NCBI GenBank assembly: GCA_003818595.1
Contig: RPQV01000089.1
Coordinates: 1 to 9,569 of the forward strand
From: Calditrichota bacterium
GTDB taxonomy: Bacteria > Zhuqueibacterota > Zhuqueibacteria > Residuimicrobiales > Krinioviventaceae
Direction of reading: 5' to 3'
DNA length: 9,569 bases
Shown here: positions 5,918-9,569 of the stretch, one piece after another
How the letters are laid out: every line of letters begins with the position of its first letter
How positions within the stretch are numbered: the stretch's first letter is position 1
The notes under the pieces: model-generated
Seen by the model: only the letters and a program-made list of their open reading frames with translations
The model's database searches: none
What the model was told of the DNA's origin: nothing
Position numbers and translations under genes: made by a program

Positions 5918-6040
5918 ATGGGTGATAAAGGCAAGAAGGATCGGGAAAAGGATAAGAAACAAAAGGCAAAACAGCAGGCGACCAGAAACGATAAGAAACA
6001 AAAAAAGCAACAGAAAGAATCTGTGGAAGCGGAAAGATAA
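5918..6040 (+). CDS. Small lysine-rich basic protein (40 aa)
   Basis: A very short gene with an excellent ribosome binding site: GGAGG at 5907-5911, 6 bases before the ATG. It begins MGDKGKKDREKDKKQKAKQQ and continues with more Lys, Gln and Glu to residue 40, ending VEAER. About a third of residues are lysine, with almost no hydrophobic ones, so it is expected to be disordered or a single charged helix. Small proteins starting M-(G/S/A)-DKGKKDK occur in many bacteria without known function. Nucleic-acid or ribosome binding is only a guess. It lies 47 bases after the pseudo-receiver gene, possibly in the same transcript. Confidence 0.7.
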   Translation: MGDKGKKDREKDKKQKAKQQATRNDKKQKKQQKESVEAER

Positions 6041-6059
6041 ATAGACGATACATAAAATA

Positions 6060-6224
6060 GTGGTTATCGAACCCCAGGCGCCCAACCAGTATATTTTTTC
6101 GCAATACCCGTTGCCGAGGCTGGGCATATTCATCCTCGGCGCATTCGTCAAAAGGATGGAATGCTTCCAGTGCATGTCAAGTGGGAAAGAGGATGTTGTG
6201 CTTCCGGAGAAAGAATCATTATAA
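6060..6224 (+). pseudogene. Remnant of a cobalamin-binding radical SAM protein (N-terminal fragment)
   Basis: This frame (open from 6045; GTG at 6060) encodes 54 residues. Residues 1-32 (VVIEPQAPNQYIFSQYPLPR then LGIFILGAFVKR) match the pattern at the start of B12-binding-domain radical SAM proteins (VLIEPkaP.y.ifS.f.LPRLG...LG..lk). Full proteins of that family have several hundred residues and a CxxxCxxC cluster, both absent here. Similarity stops after residue 32. In another frame the DNA continues KDGMLPVHVKWE (from about 6156), resembling the expected K..G..V.V..E stretch, so a frameshift near 6155 is likely. No ribosome binding site fits the GTG. The frame ends 15 bases before the next gene. 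I read it as a decayed gene end rather than a working small protein. Confidence 0.55.
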
Positions 6225-6239
6225 AATTGAGAGAAATAT

Positions 6240-6647
6240 ATGAGTAGAAATGTGGGCTTGTGGATTGATCATAAGAAGGCAAATATTGTGTTTGTCATGG
6301 ACAAAAAGGTTGAACAAAAACTGATAAAATCAAATGTTGAAAAACAGCTCGGACGTTTTGATGGTATACGTTCAACTTCTCCCTATGAATCACACTTGGT
6401 TCCGGCAGATGATCGTCAGGAACGAGATTTTCAGGGACATCTTGACATTTACTATGACGAGGTAATTTCGTGTATTCATGATGCAGAGTCTATCCTGATA
6501 TTTGGTCCTGGTGAGGCCAAGGATCAACTGAGGAAGCGTCTCGAGAAAGACAAGCTTGGCGGGCTTGTTGTTAATATTGAAACTGTTGACAAGATGACGG
6601 ATCGTCAGATTGCGGCCAAAGTCCAACAGTATTTCAAGAAAATATGA
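6240..6647 (+). CDS. eRF1/Dom34-like small protein (baeRF-type, putative translation-associated)
   Basis: The 135-residue cytoplasmic protein opens with GLWIDHKKANIVFV (6-19), followed by a SNVEK motif (31-35). It ends with a Rossmann-like half: AESILIFGPGEAKDQLRKRL (82-101), VVNIETVDKMTD (110-121) and a C-terminal helix AKVQQYF. The opening D-(H)-K/R-A block and the FGPGEAK..L loop are typical of bacterial proteins related to archaeo-eukaryotic release factor or pelota domains, often annotated 'translational machinery protein'. That family assignment is from pattern recall and only moderately sure. No GGQ peptide-release motif is present, so direct termination activity is unlikely; ribosome or stress association is inferred. 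GAGAG at 6229-6233 precedes the ATG. Confidence 0.65.
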   Translation: MSRNVGLWIDHKKANIVFVMDKKVEQKLIKSNVEKQLGRFDGIRSTSPYESHLVPADDRQERDFQGHLDIYYDEVISCIHDAESILIFGPGEAKDQLRKRLEKDKLGGLVVNIETVDKMTDRQIAAKVQQYFKKI

Positions 6648-6777
6648 TTGACCCAATGACGCAACTGATAATACACTCCAATCGCTCGATAAAAAGGAGA
6701 TGTGGTCAGCCTTATCAACATTCAATAGGCAAAAAAATGCAAGGTGATGCAGACAATCGCATGCAAAGGAGCGGGTC

Positions 6778-7668
6778 ATGATTTTCATATCGGCCGTACT
6801 CATTGCCCTAGCCGCCTTTATTGTGTGGCAAAACGCCGCAAGGAAAGTAAAGAAAAACTATGCCGCTTTTCGGCCTGTCAGCAGCGGGAGCCTGATCGCC
6901 ATGGTTGTATTCGGCGTTCTTGCTCTCGTTCAGTGCTTTACACAGGTTCCGGCAGGGCATGTCGGCGTTGTAGATTTTTTTGGTATTGTGTCAGAAAAAA
7001 CTTTTCCGGCGGGAATCAATTTGGTGAACCCGCTGGCGCGCGTCATTAAATTCTCCATCCAGACCAAGGAACATAAAGAAACGATGCAGGTGCTGTCACG
7101 CGAAGGGCTCACCATTGGATTAGAAATCAGCGCACTCTATCGGCTTAATCCTGATTCTGCAGCTCGCGTCTACAAGACAGTTGTCGGCGGCGATTACGAA
7201 ACCATTATTCTCATCCCGCAATTCCGTTCGATTAGTCGCGCGGTCACGGCGAGCTTTCAGGCCAGTGCACTCTATTCAACCGAACGGGATCGGTTGGGTA
7301 TGACGATACAGGAGGAGCTTGCAAAAATAGTGGCGCCGCGCGGAGTCATAATCGAAGCGACGCCTTTGCGTAACGTGGCATTACCGGTTCAGCTGACAGA
7401 AGCCATTGAACAAAAACAAAAGGCTGATCAGGAGAGCCAGCGGATGGAATTCATCCTGACGAAAGAAAAACAGGAGGCTGACCGGAAAAGAATCGAAGCA
7501 AAAGGCATTGCCGACTTTCAGACGATTGTCGCTGCAGGCATCAGCGAACAACTGCTGCGCTGGAAGGGAATTGAAGCCACCGAGAAACTGGCGAGTTCAT
7601 CGAACACCAAGGTGATCATCGTCGGCGCCGGGAAAGATGGATTGCCGATCATATTGGATACCAACTGA
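6778..7668 (+). CDS. SPFH/prohibitin-family membrane protein
   Basis: 296 residues. A hydrophobic segment at 2-18 and a second at about 38-54 place it in the inner membrane. The SPFH (band 7/PHB) domain runs about 57-210: VPAGHVGVVDFFGIV, FPAGINLVNPLARV, VQVL-type strand QVLSREGLTIGLEISALYRL. A charged coiled coil follows at 208-247 (EQKQKADQESQRMEF..., KEKQEADRKRIEAKGI), then the prohibitin signature LLRWKGIEATEKLA (259-272). Prohibitin-type proteins form large ring assemblies that organise membranes or modulate membrane proteases such as FtsH; that role here is inferred. The start is fixed by AAAGGAG (6765-6771), 6 bases before the ATG. No NfeD partner or protease gene is adjacent. A weak promoter-like pair (TTGACC at 6648, TAATAC at 6669) has suboptimal 15-base spacing. 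Confidence 0.93.
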   Translation: MIFISAVLIALAAFIVWQNAARKVKKNYAAFRPVSSGSLIAMVVFGVLALVQCFTQVPAGHVGVVDFFGIVSEKTFPAGINLVNPLARVIKFSIQTKEHKETMQVLSREGLTIGLEISALYRLNPDSAARVYKTVVGGDYETIILIPQFRSISRAVTASFQASALYSTERDRLGMTIQEELAKIVAPRGVIIEATPLRNVALPVQLTEAIEQKQKADQESQRMEFILTKEKQEADRKRIEAKGIADFQTIVAAGISEQLLRWKGIEATEKLASSSNTKVIIVGAGKDGLPIILDTN

Positions 7669-7707
7669 TTGAATTATGCCTGGTGTTGAAGGAATAAATA
7701 GTAAAAT

Positions 7708-7724
7708 TGTCATGATGTCATGAC
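7708..7724 (+). promoter_or_regulatory. 16-bp palindrome, candidate operator upstream of the RRM gene
   Basis: GTCATGA (7709-7715), TG, TCATGAC (7718-7724) is a perfect inverted repeat. The same bases also read as two tandem copies of TGTCATGA (7708-7715, 7716-7723). It lies 72 bases ahead of the RRM start codon in a 127-base intergenic gap. No clear -35/-10 pair could be fixed around it. Confidence 0.45.
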
Positions 7725-7795
7725 CAGATTTGCTCTATGTAATAAGTGAAATGGTGGTCGGTAAGACCCAAAAAACAAAAACCAAGGAGACAGCA

Positions 7796-8071
7796 ATGAA
7801 TATTTATGTTGGTAATTTATCACGTGAAGTCAGTGAAGAAGATCTGCGGCAGTCGTTCGCGACTTTCGGCCAGATTGGAACCGTCTCGATTGTAAAGGAC
7901 AAATACAGCGGGGAATCGCGCGGCTTTGGATTCGTGGAAATGCCTGCTCAGAATGAAGCTCAGACAGCAATCGACAGCCTGAATGGCAAAGAGTTGAAAG
8001 GGAAAAGTCTCAATGTCAACGAGGCCCGGCCTCGGGATGATAAGCGAGGTCCCGCAAGAAGACCCTTTTAG
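7796..8071 (+). CDS. Single-RRM RNA-binding protein
   Basis: The 91-residue glycine-rich-type RNA-recognition-motif protein resembles the cyanobacterial Rbp/eukaryotic GRP class found in many bacteria. RNP2 is NIYVGNL (2-8) and RNP1 is RGFGFVEM (42-49), with Tyr4, Phe44 and Phe46 in the RNA-stacking positions. The helix-1 region SEEDLRQSFATFGQI and the IDSLNGKEL segment follow the standard RRM pattern. A short basic tail (ARPRDDKRGPARRPF) ends the protein. The start is set at 7796 by AAGGAG (7784-7789) with a 6-base gap; the frame is open further upstream but without such a site. Bacterial homologues bind single-stranded RNA and are often cold- or stress-induced (family knowledge). A palindrome upstream and a large structured element downstream may control it. 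Confidence 0.95.
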   Translation: MNIYVGNLSREVSEEDLRQSFATFGQIGTVSIVKDKYSGESRGFGFVEMPAQNEAQTAIDSLNGKELKGKSLNVNEARPRDDKRGPARRPF

Positions 8072-8082
8072 GAACCTTCTCT

Positions 8083-8182
8083 GAGCAGGACTGCTGCAAA
8101 AGTGCTTTCGCCCGAATCCTGGATCACAGAAAGTGAATCCAGTGCGTTCAGGAGCGGCGATTTGCTCTTTTGCAGCAGGCTC
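8083..8182 (+). other. 100-nt imperfect palindrome / structured RNA element after the RRM gene
   Basis: CTGCTGCAAAAG (8091-8102) pairs perfectly with CTTTTGCAGCAG (8167-8178). GAGC (8083-8086) pairs with GCTC (8179-8182) across a one-sided AGGA bulge. Inside, TCGCC (8108-8112) pairs with GGCGA (8156-8160). At the apex, CTGGATCAC (8119-8127) pairs with GTG and ATCCAG (8133-8142) around AGAAA, with one bulged A. The structure is followed by GTTTT. It starts 12 bases after the RRM stop codon, so it may be a transcript end, a small RNA or a protein-binding element. A miniature mobile element is the main alternative. Confidence 0.7.
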
Positions 8183-8244
8183 GTTTTAAATAAAGTGCTT
8201 GACGCCGTTACCATTTAGAGTCACGAGAAAGAGGATTTTTCACA

Positions 8245-8430
8245 ATGGAGAATTCAGACCAATTTCGCGGAGGATCACGGGCGCCCGGAGGAAAGGTGAA
8301 GGAATTTTTTTCCTGGTTACGGGGGCTCTGGTCACCTAAATATATCCCCCAAAGATTGCCTTATGGAGACCGAGGAAGAAAAATTGCTGATCAGAACTCT
8401 GATCTTGAAACTCATTCGAACGAACAGTAA
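8245..8430 (+). CDS. Small hypothetical protein (61 aa)
   Basis: The ATG at 8245 is preceded by GAGGA (8231-8235) at 9 bases. The product starts MENSDQFRGGSRAPGGKVKE. An aromatic amphipathic stretch, EFFSWLRGLWSPKYIP (20-35), follows and could lie on a membrane surface or form a binding helix. The last 25 residues are polar. I do not recognise a family. The ribosome binding site and position between the RRM and glgC genes support a real gene, but codon evidence over so short a frame is limited. Confidence 0.55.
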   Translation: MENSDQFRGGSRAPGGKVKEFFSWLRGLWSPKYIPQRLPYGDRGRKIADQNSDLETHSNEQ

Positions 8431-8509
8431 AGTCGTTCATATGATTGAGTAAAAATTATCAAATTCCGCATCCTCGGTCGCGCAAGTCATACATAATGAA
8501 AAGCTTAAA

Positions 8510-9569
8510 ATGAATGAAGTTATTACCATTATCCTGGCCGGCGGACGCGGTACCCGGCTTTATCCTCTGACAAAACTGCGCAGCAAACCCGCAGTAACCA
8601 TCGCGGGCAAATTTCGGCTTATTGATATTCCCATAAGCAATTGCATTCATTCCGGTTTGACAAAGATATTTGTTTTGACTCAATTCAGCAGTGAGTCACT
8701 GCATCGTCATATTTTTAAAACCTATTTATTTGATCATTTCAGCAAGGATTTTGTGACCATCCTGTCAGCCCAGCAGACCATGGAAAGTCTCGATTGGTAT
8801 CAGGGAACGGCGGATGCCGTTCGTCAAAATATGCGATTCTTTCAGCGAGCGAATATGGTGCTTATTCTTTCAGGAGATCATCTCTATAAAATGGATTATA
8901 GGAAATTCATCAATTTTCACATCCAAAAAAAGGCGGACATTACTATATCAGTTTATCCAGTATTTGAAGAGCAGACATCCGAATTTGGCATCATGAAATT
9001 GAATCAGAATTTTCGTGTCTCCAATTTCCTGGAAAAACCGAAAGAATCAGCACAAAGAGAAAAGATGAAAGTGTCTGATAAAGTCTTTCATAAATTCGGA
9101 TTAGAGCCGGGCGGCAGAACGCATTTGGCATCCATGGGAATTTATCTTTTCAACTGGGATGTTCTGTATGAGTTGCTGCAAAATACTGAACATAAAGATT
9201 TTGGCAGGGGTGTAATCCCGCTCGCAATTAAACAAAAGAAAGTCTATGGCTATTTCTTCAGCGGTTATTGGGAAGATATTGGGACGATCAGAAGCCTTTT
9301 CAAGACTCATATGGATTTGGTGGAGCCTCTGCCAAAATTCAATTTTTATGATGAGGAAAAGCCGATCTTTACCCATGCTCGTTTTCTTCCGAGTTCAAAA
9401 ATATTATCGGCCGAAGTCAGCCAATCAATATTGAGTGAGGGCAGCATCATCACGGGTTCCCGCATCAACCACTCCATTATCGGCTTACGATCTCGAGTGG
9501 GTGAAAATTCGTTGATTGACCACTCCATTGTGATGGGGGCTGATTATTTTGAATCGCCGGTGGAAATCA
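8510..9569 (+). CDS. glgC: Glucose-1-phosphate adenylyltransferase (ADP-glucose pyrophosphorylase), 3' end outside window
   Basis: Makes ADP-glucose from ATP and glucose-1-phosphate, the committed step of bacterial glycogen synthesis in the cytoplasm. 353 codons are present; the family usually has about 420-440, so the C-terminus lies beyond the edge. Visible motifs: nucleotide-binding LAGGRGTRLYPLT (9-21), KPAV..AGKFRLIDIPISNC (26-45, with Lys34 at the activator-site position of E. coli Lys39), WYQGTADAVRQ (96-106), SGDHLYKMDY with Asp123 (121-130), FLEKP with Lys176 (glucose-1-phosphate ligand, as E. coli Lys195), ASMGIYLF (207-214), YWEDIGT (253-259), and the start of the left-handed beta-helix (from about 290; SIIGLRSRVGENSLI). 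The wording is closer to cyanobacterial/plant-type than enterobacterial enzymes. The ATG at 8510 lacks a clear ribosome binding site. A 5-codon frame (8496-8513) ends across it, so re-initiation is possible. Confidence 0.96.
   Translation, partial: MNEVITIILAGGRGTRLYPLTKLRSKPAVTIAGKFRLIDIPISNCIHSGLTKIFVLTQFSSESLHRHIFKTYLFDHFSKDFVTILSAQQTMESLDWYQGTADAVRQNMRFFQRANMVLILSGDHLYKMDYRKFINFHIQKKADITISVYPVFEEQTSEFGIMKLNQNFRVSNFLEKPKESAQREKMKVSDKVFHKFGLEPGGRTHLASMGIYLFNWDVLYELLQNTEHKDFGRGVIPLAIKQKKVYGYFFSGYWEDIGTIRSLFKTHMDLVEPLPKFNFYDEEKPIFTHARFLPSSKILSAEVSQSILSEGSIITGSRINHSIIGLRSRVGENSLIDHSIVMGADYFESPVEI

Noticed and set aside
6113..6140. GCCGAGG / CCTCGGC inverted repeat
   Set aside because: Falls inside the coding part of the radical SAM remnant (PRLG...ILGA codons) and has no T-tail or promoter context.
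5897..6175. Minus-strand hydrophobic frames of 76 and 92 codons
   Set aside because: They are the reverse of the lysine-rich gene (AAG/AAA codons give CTT/TTT, hence F/L/S-rich products) and have no ribosome binding site.
6694..6728. Nine-codon frame after AAGGAG at 6694-6699 (GTG at 6702)
   Set aside because: The GTG is only 2 bases from the ribosome-binding-like sequence and the frame stops after 8 residues; no function can be supported.
6744..7049. 101-codon plus-strand frame overlapping the SPFH gene
   Set aside because: Its Cys/Arg-rich composition is typical of an off-frame shadow; the SPFH frame has a clear family match and ribosome binding site.
8083..8182. Integron attC site
   Set aside because: The imperfect palindrome lacks the GTTRRRY / RYYYAAC core sites at its ends, and no integron integrase is present.

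Overview
The window reads as chromosomal DNA from a Gram-negative bacterium of the Fibrobacterota-Chlorobiota-Bacteroidota (FCB) neighbourhood, for example a Calditrichota/KSB1-like lineage. The main clue is the secreted protein at 110-2248, which ends in a PNPFN...YN.LGQ.V...WDG.D..G..V.SGTYF domain. This is the FlgD-like/type IX secretion C-terminal signal that is common in those phyla. Several genes also have clear AAGGAGG-type ribosome binding sites. The lineage is an inference. No rRNA, tRNA, CRISPR array, integrase or transposase is visible.

Left part (1-3340): a minus-strand VIT/VWA-type surface protein faces away from a plus-strand beta-carbonic anhydrase (can). A short AT-rich divergent promoter region lies between them. 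This block sits between two copies of a GC-rich dispersed repeat. One copy (19-52) is cut by the window edge. The other (3258-3333) is a complete hairpin-forming pair of arms. Next, a good sigma70-type promoter with a palindrome between its -35 and -10 boxes leads into a helical protein of unknown function. That protein is split into two reading segments by a single in-frame TAA at 4037.

Middle part (4540-6240): a NarL/FixJ-type response regulator is followed by a stand-alone degenerate receiver that has lost its phospho-acceptor Asp. The 146-bp gap between them holds a palindrome, two direct repeats and a promoter placed almost on the start codon. A 40-residue lysine-rich protein with an excellent ribosome binding site follows. 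After it comes a 54-codon fragment that looks like the N-terminus of a cobalamin-binding radical SAM protein, probably a gene remnant.

Right part (6240-9569): all genes are on the plus strand. They are a small eRF1/Dom34-like (baeRF-type) protein, an SPFH/prohibitin membrane protein, a single-RRM RNA-binding protein followed by a 100-nt highly structured element, a 61-residue Trp-containing small protein, and glgC (ADP-glucose pyrophosphorylase), which runs off the window end.

The plus-strand block from 4657 onward combines signalling (response regulator plus pseudo-receiver), RNA or ribosome-associated factors (eRF1-like, RRM), a membrane-quality SPFH protein and glycogen synthesis. A stress or stationary-phase island is a reasonable but unproven reading. 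The most unusual items are the pseudo-receiver/regulator pair with its intergenic regulatory architecture, the in-frame-stop split gene, the radical SAM remnant, the dispersed palindromic repeat and the structured element after the RRM gene.
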